A DNA stretch of 64,000 bases from Sipunculus nudus (Eukaryota; Annelida; Sipuncula; Golfingiida; Sipunculidae). Below the pieces are notes generated by a model. That model made no database searches and was not told where the DNA came from. It saw only the letters and a program-made list of their open reading frames with translations. This document shows, piece after piece, positions 45,754 through 54,690 of the stretch. The position numbers and the translations under genes are program-made. Where the stretch lies: positions 986,164-1,050,163 of the forward strand of contig JAPPUL010000076.1 of the NCBI GenBank assembly GCA_026874595.1, read 5' to 3'. The number at the start of each line of letters is the position of its first letter. Positions within the stretch are counted from its first letter, which is position 1.

Positions 45754-46695
45754 TTAGTTGTAAGAAATTAGTTGTATCGACAGTTCCAACACATCCACCG
45801 GCCAGAAGCATTCCGGACGTGGATGGCGTACTCGCGGATGTCCGGCCTCTGGGCGGCAGTTTTGCAGGCAGTCCAGCCACTGGGGCGGAATAGCCTCCCG
45901 ACCGCACACTGCGCCTAACAGCGCCCCACAAATGGCCGCGTTGGTATCGGTGTCACCGCCGCGCATAACGGTATCAACAACACCGGCCTCGAGGCTTGGC
46001 GCATGGATCAGCTGATACAGGGCATTCTGAAAAGCGATCAACACCCAGCCCTGTTGGTGGACATAGTCCGCTGGCGGCTCTTTGGCAGCCTTGTCGATGG
46101 TATCAAGCAAAGAGGGTTCAACGGGCATATCGACCGCCCACTGCCGGATGTACTGGTACAGCTTATTGCGGTCGCATCCGGATTGAATGGCGTGGGCAAT
46201 CCCCATGGCAAAAAGCGCGTTGGCCTGCTGGCATATCAGGTTGGGATGTGTGAGTGCCGCATCCTGCATGGCCCATTCGGCCACCTGATTCAGTTCAAAT
46301 CCGGCTCCGAAGATTCCGAGCGGGCTGATCCGCATCATCGCTCCGTTAGCCTGACTGTCCGGGTTGGGGTTCCCTCGAAGCCCGGCGGAAATAGTCATAC
46401 CGCAATCAAATGGATCGGAACTCAGCCAGAATTGATATTCCTTACGTGCCGCCTCCGGGTCATAAGAATCGGTTTTGACCAACATCCGGGCAAGGAGCAG
46501 AGCCATCTCGGAATCATCCGTTGGCTGACCGGCAATGGTATTCCATGTACCGCCATCCGCCAGCTCCCGGACACCATCAGGATAGCTACGCCGGATCTCA
46601 TCCGGGGACTGAAACTCAACCAGACTTCCCAGCGCATCACCGGCAAGCTGGCCAAGCAGGCATCCTTGGGCACGATCAATCATCGGCAGACTCAT
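45754..46695 (-). CDS. ADP-ribosylglycohydrolase family protein
   Basis: 313 residues of the DraG/ARH fold: RAQGCLLGQLAGDALGSLVE, GQPTDDSEMALLLARML with the metal-binding TDDSE, and MRGGDTDTNAAICGALLGAV with the second metal site (GDTDTNA). The enzyme removes ADP-ribose from arginine, nucleic acids or small molecules. It overlaps the DUF262 gene by 20 bases, so it is the last translationally coupled gene of the operon. In a defence context it could undo self-modification or destroy an ADP-ribosyl signal; no ADP-ribosyltransferase is visible in the window. Confidence 0.9.
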   Translation of the reverse strand: MSLPMIDRAQGCLLGQLAGDALGSLVEFQSPDEIRRSYPDGVRELADGGTWNTIAGQPTDDSEMALLLARMLVKTDSYDPEAARKEYQFWLSSDPFDCGMTISAGLRGNPNPDSQANGAMMRISPLGIFGAGFELNQVAEWAMQDAALTHPNLICQQANALFAMGIAHAIQSGCDRNKLYQYIRQWAVDMPVEPSLLDTIDKAAKEPPADYVHQQGWVLIAFQNALYQLIHAPSLEAGVVDTVMRGGDTDTNAAICGALLGAVCGREAIPPQWLDCLQNCRPEAGHPRVRHPRPECFWPVDVLELSIQLISYN

Positions 46696-48781
46696 CCTTT
46701 GTGTCTAAGAAAAGGAGCATTTCTTTATCTTCCTCGTCCTTGAATTTTATATCCCATCGTTTTTCCATAAAATTCAACAACTGAAGTCCTCTATCTTCGA
46801 TTTTCGTAGGGTTCCACTCATCATGCTTGGAGACTTCAATTTCCGAATGTGATCCATCGGAATAACCATTTCGTATCTTTTCCCCTGAATCGCCAATTTT
46901 GGGATGTTTCTTTTCATCAAAGGTGTCATTCTGTAGCGAGCTGTTAATCGACATTGACAGCAGAAGTAAATTTCCGATTGAGCCGCTGTAATAGCAATAA
47001 TCATCCTCCACTACATCAGAGAAGATGTTTTTCCACTTATCCGTTGGGGTCTGGGGAAATATGTGCTCGATTGAGATTTTATCTTTAGGAGTCTTCAGTA
47101 AATCGTCCCAAGTGACCTTTTGTTGTCGGCTTTGGGAGAGCAGATTGACCTCATACTCATACAAAAAGTACCTCAGGCCATGCCAACCGTAATATCCGCT
47201 TCTTCCCCCGCTGTTGAATCGTTTGTACAAATAGTCATAGAAGTATTTGGCATTAAGCGACCCATCCTCGCGGAAACAGAATGCTGCAGAAGTTTTCAGT
47301 TTATCTTTAATACCTTCCAACTTCAGCTCGGCTTTATCAAATTCACGAGCCGCGTTGTAGAACTCACTGTCTCGATAATTCCTGCGAGCTTGGCATAACC
47401 GAAAAACAACGAAGATGAAGCGCTCCACTTGATCTAAAAACTCGATTCTTTTTTCCGGTGATTTCTCGTTCTTGAAAAAAGACATGACCAAGGGCCGGAA
47501 ATACCCCATCCCAATCCTGTTCAGTCGATCAATCGCATTCTGCTCTGCAGCGGTTAGCTCAGTTGCCAGATACGGGTAGTGGGAGTTGAACCAGTGCACC
47601 GCCGACTCCTTGAGACTATTGACATATTTCTTTATTTCTATCGGCCGTAAAAGTGCTGTAGTGACAACAGAGGTTTCTTCGGGTTCCCCGTTCTCGTTTT
47701 CAGTATCATCAATCTCAAAATCTGTCCGTTGTTCCTCTGGCAATTCAAGAATAACCTCTCGTTCAACCTTCTTGTGAACCTTCTGAGGAGAGAACTGTTC
47801 ATCCAATAGAAATTTGATGTAATCATTTCCCCGTTTCCTCGAGTACTTGAAATACATTATCCAATGTGCTTTAAGGAAATCGTCATCATTCAGCGGCCGT
47901 TTGTCATTACGACCAAGCTGGTAGTAGACCTCTTTCCAAGCTCTGTTTATTGCCTCTCTTAAGCTGCGTCGTTCGGCTGTATCCAGTTCGTCATCAGTAT
48001 AGAGCGTTGTCAGGTAAATAAGGCGGTTTTTAAGTAGCTCTAAATCGGACAGTTTTTTGCCACGGTTATTCATGGTTTCAAATGCAACAAACACATCAAA
48101 CTCGTCTTTGATCACGTATTCATTGAACAGAAACCTTTTGGTGAGCTTTTTATAAATTTCATGAAGTCCGTCGAGTCCACTATCTGAATAGAGCTCTTCC
48201 AGCTGCTCGTAGAAGTATCGCTTGGCATTTTTCAGATTTAGCGTGTAAAAGGTTTCTTCGATTGAGCCAACACCATCCTCATTGAATATCCTGTATCTGA
48301 GATATTCATAACTGGGGTTATCAACCGTATAGCCGAATTTATATGTTCTGTAGCGATCGCCGGTCGGCTTGACCTTGAATAGATATTTACTGGTTACAGC
48401 CTCCAGATTCAGGCTGTCAGTGATGTATATATCCCTATCTTCTTTGCCAACGTAATCTTCCAATTGCTTAATAAAGTCGATGAGCGCCTGCAGAAATATC
48501 ACAAAAGTAGTGAGGCGCTGCTGTCCATCAACGATGTGGTACATTTTGTATGAATGATCTTCGACAAGCCAATACTCGTTATCACTGTCACCGATCTCAT
48601 TGCTCCTTACTTCCTTTAGTGTAAGAACGCCGGTATAGTGCGAGCGGTTGCCAGAGAGGTTTATCAAATCTTCCCAGAAGTCTTTCAGCTGGCTTTTTTG
48701 CCATGCATAACCCCTTTGGTAGTCAGGAATTCGAAATATCTTTTCTTTAAAAAGACTGTCTAATGATTTTGGCTCATCCAT
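46676..48781 (-). CDS. DUF262/DUF1524 (GmrSD-type) nuclease
   Basis: 701 residues. The N-terminal DUF262 domain reads FRIPDYQRGYAWQKSQLKDF and VDGQQRLTTFVIFLQALI (ParB/sulfiredoxin-like NTPase with DGQQR). The C-terminal DUF1524 HNH-like nuclease has ISIEHIFPQTPTDKW and a GNLLLLSMSINSSLQN tail. The fused form resembles GmrSD type IV enzymes, which cut DNA with modified cytosines using NTP. The tandem position behind a kinase gene (15-base gap) suggests it is the effector controlled by that kinase. All motifs are intact. Confidence 0.9.
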   Translation of the reverse strand: MDEPKSLDSLFKEKIFRIPDYQRGYAWQKSQLKDFWEDLINLSGNRSHYTGVLTLKEVRSNEIGDSDNEYWLVEDHSYKMYHIVDGQQRLTTFVIFLQALIDFIKQLEDYVGKEDRDIYITDSLNLEAVTSKYLFKVKPTGDRYRTYKFGYTVDNPSYEYLRYRIFNEDGVGSIEETFYTLNLKNAKRYFYEQLEELYSDSGLDGLHEIYKKLTKRFLFNEYVIKDEFDVFVAFETMNNRGKKLSDLELLKNRLIYLTTLYTDDELDTAERRSLREAINRAWKEVYYQLGRNDKRPLNDDDFLKAHWIMYFKYSRKRGNDYIKFLLDEQFSPQKVHKKVEREVILELPEEQRTDFEIDDTENENGEPEETSVVTTALLRPIEIKKYVNSLKESAVHWFNSHYPYLATELTAAEQNAIDRLNRIGMGYFRPLVMSFFKNEKSPEKRIEFLDQVERFIFVVFRLCQARRNYRDSEFYNAAREFDKAELKLEGIKDKLKTSAAFCFREDGSLNAKYFYDYLYKRFNSGGRSGYYGWHGLRYFLYEYEVNLLSQSRQQKVTWDDLLKTPKDKISIEHIFPQTPTDKWKNIFSDVVEDDYCYYSGSIGNLLLLSMSINSSLQNDTFDEKKHPKIGDSGEKIRNGYSDGSHSEIEVSKHDEWNPTKIEDRGLQLLNFMEKRWDIKFKDEEDKEMLLFLDTKDESADD

Positions 48782-48796
48782 CGTTAATCCTCTGTT

Positions 48797-50368
48797 TTAT
48801 TTATCATCACCAGTAATTTTTTTTGCCCGGGCGGAATAATCACCAACCTTGTCTGCGTTATAGAGCCGCTGGAAATACTCATTTGACCTGCGACGATCAC
48901 CGATAATGTGATAATACTGGCCAAGGTGGAAAAGACTGAACAAGTCAAAGGCGTCTATTGCCAACGCTTGGTTATAGAAGCTGAGAGCGAGGTGATCATC
49001 TCCGTTTAATGCATGAGCCCATGCCAGTTTGTTATAAACCACCAAGGCCTCAGGTTTTTCATTTCGGACCTCTTCAAGAAGCTGAATCGCTTGTCGGTAA
49101 TCACCATCCAAGCCATAGGCAATCGCGAGTTTGAATTTGGCATAGGAGCTTGAGGTTATCTTGACCAGCGAGGTGTAAATCTGGATGGCTTGTTCATAAC
49201 GCTGATCGTCCACATATAGAGAACCAAGACGCTCGATGGTCTCTATCTTCTGGCGATCCTCAACTGGGTATCCGCGCTCGTAAATACTTATCAACCGTTC
49301 ATAAGCAGCAATGGCCTTCTTTTTATATCCCACACGAATGCAAATACCGCCGAGCATTCGCAGGTACTGAGGATGCTCATCGCTACGGTCAACTGCCGCT
49401 TCAGCCGCTTCCAAGGCCCCCTGATGATCACCATCGGAAAGTTTCTTCTTTGCGAGCTCAAGGTAATAGAGCGGGCTCGATGACGGTGGTTGAAATTCTT
49501 GTTTGGGTGCGGACCGAGAAGGCAGTTCTGCCATCACATTGCTGGCAGATAAAGAATCCACACATCGATCGACATCAGCTCGCAACTCACCGACGCTTTG
49601 ATATCTTTTTTCCGGCCGCCGTTCCATCGCTTTCAAAATCACCTGTTCAAGGTCGGATGGAATATCGGTGTTGATTTCCCGGGGTTTTGAGATGTTCAAG
49701 CCCGTCAACAACTGGTGTGGACTGGTGTATGGGAGGGAGCCTGTGGTCATTTCATATAGCAAGACTCCGAGCGAATAAATATCCGACACCTTGCTACGCT
49801 TACCTTCTAGAGCCACTTCCGGAGCCATGTACGCCTCTGTTCCATGCCGCTTGGTCCAGACCCACGCATCCTCAAATCTTCTACTGACGCCAAAGTCAGT
49901 TATTTTGGCCTTATTGGTATCCTTGGCGATAAGGATGTTTTCCGGCTTAAGATCGTTGTGTGAAATATTCCTTTGATGCACGGCTGCGAGTCCATCCAAT
50001 ATATTGGCAAGCCATTCCAGCATCTGTTTGAAAGACAGGCTCGTTGCATTGTTGGTGCCCTGCAAAATTGCTGAAAGGCTGAACCCGTCAATGAATTCCA
50101 TTTCAATGAAGAACAGATCGCTTATGTTATGAAATGCGTACACCTGCACAATGTTCGGATGGATGATCCCCTTAACGATATCTGCTTCTTTCCGAAGGAC
50201 CTCTTCACCTTTTTCTTGATCCTTTGGAATCTTGATGGCGACATGCTTCCCATCAGATAAACGTTCGGCCCTCCATACTTCACCGAAGCTCCCTTTACCG
50301 ACCTCTTCGATAAGCCGAAAACTGTCGCCAAGGAGTTCATTTTTCTTTGTTCTAAAGAAAATGCCCAT
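48797..50368 (-). CDS. Ser/Thr protein kinase with C-terminal TPRs
   Basis: 523 residues. Eukaryotic-type kinase domain (about 17-270): GKGSFGEV glycine loop, K46 in VAIK, HNDLKPENIL (catalytic D139, Arg of HRD replaced by Asn), DFG (D158) and an APE-type MAPEVALEG. The C-terminal half (about 300-510) has four or five TPR motifs (YDLKLAIAYG-like repeats, for example EKPEALVVYNKLAWAHALNG). The lack of a transmembrane helix makes it cytosolic. Loss of the Arg of HRD marks a non-RD kinase, independent of activation-loop phosphorylation. TPRs suggest it docks on other operon products. Confidence 0.92.
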   Translation of the reverse strand: MGIFFRTKKNELLGDSFRLIEEVGKGSFGEVWRAERLSDGKHVAIKIPKDQEKGEEVLRKEADIVKGIIHPNIVQVYAFHNISDLFFIEMEFIDGFSLSAILQGTNNATSLSFKQMLEWLANILDGLAAVHQRNISHNDLKPENILIAKDTNKAKITDFGVSRRFEDAWVWTKRHGTEAYMAPEVALEGKRSKVSDIYSLGVLLYEMTTGSLPYTSPHQLLTGLNISKPREINTDIPSDLEQVILKAMERRPEKRYQSVGELRADVDRCVDSLSASNVMAELPSRSAPKQEFQPPSSSPLYYLELAKKKLSDGDHQGALEAAEAAVDRSDEHPQYLRMLGGICIRVGYKKKAIAAYERLISIYERGYPVEDRQKIETIERLGSLYVDDQRYEQAIQIYTSLVKITSSSYAKFKLAIAYGLDGDYRQAIQLLEEVRNEKPEALVVYNKLAWAHALNGDDHLALSFYNQALAIDAFDLFSLFHLGQYYHIIGDRRRSNEYFQRLYNADKVGDYSARAKKITGDDK

Positions 50369-50985
50369 TAATAACTTCCTCCAGATAAGTGCCGTTCATT
50401 ACGCATATCCCGAAGGAATTCTCCAAACACAAGATCCTGCGTATCTCCAGAGCTTTTCATGACGCATTTGATTACCATTAACGGTGTCATGGCTTTGGGG
50501 ACCACGATCCCGTTTCTTCTGAAGCTGGCTCCGTATGGGGCGACCACACCATCCATGCTTCTGGGCATGGAGCCGGACCGGACCCAGTAGACAAGAACGG
50601 CCAATTCAATGGTCTCACTGAGCACCGCTGTTATCGCCAAGTTTTCAACCTTCTGTTTGAGCTTCTTTTCATCACCTTTTTCAAAGCGTTCGAACTCGAA
50701 GGCGACTCTCGGTTTTAAATCCGATTTATCAAACCACACGGAATCAGCCCGGATCTCTCCGATGCCTTGAAATGATTCGTTAATACTCACGGGGCATTCC
50801 GTAATCGCGGAATACCCGGCTTTTTGACCGCAGCTCGACAAGTAGGTCAAAAAGTGCGAATGGATCGTCACACCACGGTCTGGGATTCCCGACTGCAAAA
50901 GCATAGGAAAGTTCTCTGCCATGTGAGACCTATCAGTGACGGCAGAAAAAACTGTTTCGCTTATGTTTATGCTTCTTTTCATCAA
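50368..50985 (-). CDS. Uncharacterised protein, possible PD-(D/E)XK-fold
   Basis: 205 residues without a named family I can recall. The central ADSVWFDKSDLKPRVAFEFE followed by a RFEKGDEKKLKQKVENL helix resembles the D...(E)xE core and helix of PD-(D/E)XK-like nucleases that bind DNA as dimers. It overlaps herA by four bases (ATGA) and the kinase by one (TAATG). Position between a DNA translocase and a kinase suits a nuclease or adaptor. Low certainty. Confidence 0.4.
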   Translation of the reverse strand: MMKRSINISETVFSAVTDRSHMAENFPMLLQSGIPDRGVTIHSHFLTYLSSCGQKAGYSAITECPVSINESFQGIGEIRADSVWFDKSDLKPRVAFEFERFEKGDEKKLKQKVENLAITAVLSETIELAVLVYWVRSGSMPRSMDGVVAPYGASFRRNGIVVPKAMTPLMVIKCVMKSSGDTQDLVFGEFLRDMRNERHLSGGSY

Positions 50986-52676
50986 ATCTCCGGTTTTCCC
51001 CAGCGTTCACATACTTTCGGCGACTCTCCTCCATGAACAAGGGCCTTTGTTCCGACTTTTACCACCAGCGGAGCGATAATTGCCCGGCCGCATATCAATG
51101 CTTCACCTGTTGACAGTGTCGGCAACTCAGCAAGGTCAGCTGCGGAGAAATAATCAGATGTTTTCTGAATGAATCGTTGATCATCCGGGTTCTTGATACG
51201 CATGGCCACAATCGTGTTGCACTGACTTGTGACGTCTGAGTCCAGCTTACTGGGGCGCTGACTTACGATGGCAAACCCGACTCCAAACTTTCGACCTTCG
51301 GCTGCGATTCGCTTGATGATGTTCTTTGATATGCAGGGTTCACCATTGGGCGCGAAATTGTGGCCTTCTTCATAGATGATGAAAGAGGGTCTTATCGGAC
51401 GGTTCTTGTCGCCCGCCGCTTTCATCAGTTCACTGGATATCAATGCAACTATGACCTGTCTTGCCGTGTTTGAGAGTCCTTGAAGATCCACAATACAAAT
51501 TCGTCCGTAGGGTTCGTTGTCATCTCCGACCATTTTGTAAACATCGAAGGGGTCGCCTGCGGCACGGGTATAAAAGCTTTGTGCCTCATTAATCATCCGG
51601 CGTAACCGGATGGCGGCAATATTGGCACTTCCGCCTTTGAGGGCGCTGGCTTCACCCGGGCTTCCTGATTCAGCAACCCAATTTTTCAGGCGGTCAAGGT
51701 CGTCCAAAACAGAGAACAGCTCCTGAATATCCCGAGGCTCTTCAAAATTTTCCTTCCAATACCTCAGCGCCACATCGAGTACACGCTGCTGTGGCTCCGT
51801 GAGACCCGGTAACACACCTGAAAATTCATCCACATCGAAATGATCCAGCTGCAGGGCCAGGTTCTGATTCTTACCGGCATATTTTTCGGTAAAGCTTCTG
51901 AGTTGAGGCGTAAAGACAGTTATGCCAGCGCCCTTATCTTGAAGGGCTTGCAACCTTGTTTGGATTTCAACGAGCTTCTCTCGGTCCCTTACATCCTCTA
52001 CGGAATCAAGCCGGTCATTGAAATTCAGGGTTCCGCCTCGCAATGCCTTCCCGTACTCCCCATGGGGATCGAAAACCACAACCGATGCGTTCAGCTGAGC
52101 AACAAGGCGTTCAATAATTCGCCCAACGGTGTAACTTTTGCCAGAGCCGGTCATAGCCAGCACGGCTAAGTGTTCTGTCACCAGCGTGTTGGCATCAAGA
52201 TATACAGGAACGACATTTGAGCCTTTTTCGTACCCGACAAGGTTGCCAAGGTGAATGCTGGTGTCCTCAGAGAAATCATAAAACTTGGTCAAAAAGTCAT
52301 AATCGACACTGTAGACCTTAGTGCCCGGATTAAGCGGTCTGCGAGGGATTCTGATTTCACCTGTATATGGATCTTTGTAACCAACCAGTTCAATGGTTCC
52401 ATACACCGTTTCCCCGGAAACTTTGGAGTGCGGCAGTAGCTCAACCTCACTAATGCCTTCACCAAGAGCAGGGTTGAATAGGATGCTGTTTCTGGAAAGG
52501 GAGACAATCCGCCCGAGTACATCCATGTTCTGGTCATTTTCACGCTCTTGATGAGCGATCCTGACGAACTCGCCGCGCCTTGCTGAAAAGCTGTTCCGGA
52601 GAGCAATGGTCAATTTGTCCGGTTGGCCCGTGTTTCCAACCAGTTTGCCGATGAAGTTGTCTTGATTATTTTTCAT
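50982..52676 (-). CDS. HerA/DUF87-type DNA translocase
   Basis: 564 residues of the FtsK/HerA superfamily. An N-terminal HAS-barrel (about 10-130) precedes Walker A AMTGSGKSYT (about 174-183) and VVVFDPHGEYG. Walker B is FIIYEEGHNFAP and the arginine-finger region is AAEGRKFGVGFAIVSQRPSK. HerA forms hexameric DNA pumps that partner with NurA or other nucleases. It overlaps both neighbours by coupling start-stop junctions. A NurA-like protein may be encoded next to it. Confidence 0.92.
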   Translation of the reverse strand: MKNNQDNFIGKLVGNTGQPDKLTIALRNSFSARRGEFVRIAHQERENDQNMDVLGRIVSLSRNSILFNPALGEGISEVELLPHSKVSGETVYGTIELVGYKDPYTGEIRIPRRPLNPGTKVYSVDYDFLTKFYDFSEDTSIHLGNLVGYEKGSNVVPVYLDANTLVTEHLAVLAMTGSGKSYTVGRIIERLVAQLNASVVVFDPHGEYGKALRGGTLNFNDRLDSVEDVRDREKLVEIQTRLQALQDKGAGITVFTPQLRSFTEKYAGKNQNLALQLDHFDVDEFSGVLPGLTEPQQRVLDVALRYWKENFEEPRDIQELFSVLDDLDRLKNWVAESGSPGEASALKGGSANIAAIRLRRMINEAQSFYTRAAGDPFDVYKMVGDDNEPYGRICIVDLQGLSNTARQVIVALISSELMKAAGDKNRPIRPSFIIYEEGHNFAPNGEPCISKNIIKRIAAEGRKFGVGFAIVSQRPSKLDSDVTSQCNTIVAMRIKNPDDQRFIQKTSDYFSAADLAELPTLSTGEALICGRAIIAPLVVKVGTKALVHGGESPKVCERWGKPEI

Positions 52677-53821
52677 TATTCTACCTCTTCCTGAATTGTG
52701 TCGATACCTTCAAGCCATGCCTGATCAACCTCTCTGTCTCTGAGCATTGAGAGGGTCGATTTCAAATAGCTGATTAGAACTTCCTTAGGCATACGAACGA
52801 GCTGTTCGGCAAACCAAAGAGGAAGCGGCTTCATTTTGGGGTTGTCGTGAATGGTTAAATACGAGATCAGCCCAGCAAGCTTATCGATACTCTCTGTGCT
52901 CCAGCTATCACGCTTACCAATGGTTTCAACCTTCCAGATGGGTGTACGCAGCCCAACCTGAAGGTGAAATCCAACAAGGCCATGCTCTGAAACAAGCTTC
53001 GGTTCAAAACGCTTCATGTATTTGCTGAGAGACTCGTAATAGAAGGCAGCAGTCCTGCGCCCAGCCTTAAGTGTCCCTTTCAGAAAACGCAGGATACCGA
53101 CTCTACGTAGCTGCCCCCAATCCTCACGGATTAGGTTCACGATTTTGTCATCAATGGCTTCCGGGCTTCCTGATTGGCCTTCTTCTCGGATGGCATTCAG
53201 GACGGCACTGTTCAGATCCCGTTTGGTTTGTAGTGATACAAGGAATGGCCCGTCGGGATTGTTAGGGTAAAAGTCATTCAGGTGGCGCTGCCAGAAATCC
53301 TCCATAACGTGCAGAAGGGCCTGCCAGTCCTCCTGTACATCCTCTTCTTCAAGAAAGACGCTTTGTTCCGCCCGGGAAACCAGTAGAGGGATATCCACGA
53401 AAATGATGTCTGGCTTGGTATCAGAGCTCATCAAATCTGAAAGGAGCCGGTAAACAAGAATGAACTCCTTCCACACAAGGCGTTCTGATGCCCCGAGGAA
53501 ATTCATATCGTTGATATCGACTCGACTGTCCTGCAGACCTTCACTGACCTCGTTATTGGCGACGACCAAGTCGTGCCGAAGGGCAGCAGCTCCATAGAGC
53601 AATCCACCCAGAGCAGGCATGCTTTTGCTTTTCGAAGATATACCAACGGCATACACCTTCTCGTGCTTGCCTTGGGTAATATTCCTAATCAAGCCCCCGT
53701 CATGAAACAGTGGTCCTTTGGAATCGACATAGCGCATCTTGTTGGCCAGTTTGCCAGCGGTGCCGGGCAGGCGCAGGCTCATGGCTGCTGTCAATGCGCG
53801 TGACATTTCAACGCTTTTCAT
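52676..53821 (-). CDS. Uncharacterised protein, possible NurA-like HerA partner
   Basis: 381 residues. The pattern KVYAVGISSKSKSMPALGGL, then DIIFVDIPLLVSRAE, recalls the two acidic strands of NurA nucleases, but the first Asp-Gly of NurA is not conserved here. The gene is fused by TAATG to herA, the classical herA-nurA arrangement, which is the main reason for the suggestion. No signal peptide or membrane segment. A structural comparison would settle it. Confidence 0.4.
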   Translation of the reverse strand: MKSVEMSRALTAAMSLRLPGTAGKLANKMRYVDSKGPLFHDGGLIRNITQGKHEKVYAVGISSKSKSMPALGGLLYGAAALRHDLVVANNEVSEGLQDSRVDINDMNFLGASERLVWKEFILVYRLLSDLMSSDTKPDIIFVDIPLLVSRAEQSVFLEEEDVQEDWQALLHVMEDFWQRHLNDFYPNNPDGPFLVSLQTKRDLNSAVLNAIREEGQSGSPEAIDDKIVNLIREDWGQLRRVGILRFLKGTLKAGRRTAAFYYESLSKYMKRFEPKLVSEHGLVGFHLQVGLRTPIWKVETIGKRDSWSTESIDKLAGLISYLTIHDNPKMKPLPLWFAEQLVRMPKEVLISYLKSTLSMLRDREVDQAWLEGIDTIQEEVE

Positions 53822-54690
53822 ACGCCAGCCTCCTCGTCTTCAAGTATTTCCTTTATTTCCCGCGCATAGGAGTAGTGTCCGGCCTGATCGATATAATCTT
53901 CGAGTTTGGACGTCCAATTTTCCTTTGTTGCGTTCAGCTTAGTTGAGAGTTGATCTATCACCTTTCGGACGGCATCCGCGTCGGTGTTGAGGGTAAAAAA
54001 CCGGGACATGGCTCCTGAAATTTTATCCGGGTCTTTGCTACCATATGAAAAAGAGAGGATTGCCACAGCATGCAATACACTCTCATCTGAAGCCGTCACA
54101 TCTTCGGTCGGCTCTTCATTGACAAACGACTGTTTGTTCTCCCATATCAGAAGCAACTTTAGCAGTGATTCTCTGTCGGTCTCGTTGGTCATCCCGCTGT
54201 AGGAAAGCAACTTCAAGGTGGTTATAAAAACCGCGCCTGATGTATTCTTGGGCTGATATTTGAGCAGGACGGTACCCTTATTATCGTCAACGCCCATCAC
54301 GCCAGAGCTCAGTGATGACTCAATCGTGCCATCCGACCAGATCTCATGTTTGCTTTCGCCATCAAGACCATCAAATCCCAAGGGCTTACAAAAAGAAGAT
54401 GCTTTACGTTTCTTCACCGTGATTGAAACCGGCGCATCAACAGCGTTACCAATATCGGTGTCAATCGGCGGATTTATGATGATCAGACCGGTACCGTTTT
54501 GATAATTGGCCCGCGCCAGCTTACGCACGGTGCCGGTAAAGTCATCAATCCCTTTGGAGCCAAGCAGAACGCATGGGACGCCTTTCACCCCAAGGGCTTC
54601 ATCAACTGATACGAATTGTATTTCAGCTGATTGCTCCAGCACCGATGACTCAAACAGGTCTTTCTGGATATCAAGAATTAGGGTTTTCAT
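53818..54690 (-). CDS. Uncharacterised operon protein
   Basis: 290 residues, soluble. The N-terminal part has a beta-alpha rhythm (LILDIQKDLFESSVL, PCVLLGSKGIDDFTGTV, TGLIIINPPIDTDIG) that suggests a Rossmann-like or vWA-like regulatory fold. The C-terminal third is helical and acidic. No catalytic motif is clear. It is locked between the ATPase gene and the 381-residue gene by ATGA overlaps, so it is made stoichiometrically and is probably a complex subunit. Confidence 0.35.
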   Translation of the reverse strand: MKTLILDIQKDLFESSVLEQSAEIQFVSVDEALGVKGVPCVLLGSKGIDDFTGTVRKLARANYQNGTGLIIINPPIDTDIGNAVDAPVSITVKKRKASSFCKPLGFDGLDGESKHEIWSDGTIESSLSSGVMGVDDNKGTVLLKYQPKNTSGAVFITTLKLLSYSGMTNETDRESLLKLLLIWENKQSFVNEEPTEDVTASDESVLHAVAILSFSYGSKDPDKISGAMSRFFTLNTDADAVRKVIDQLSTKLNATKENWTSKLEDYIDQAGHYSYAREIKEILEDEEAGV

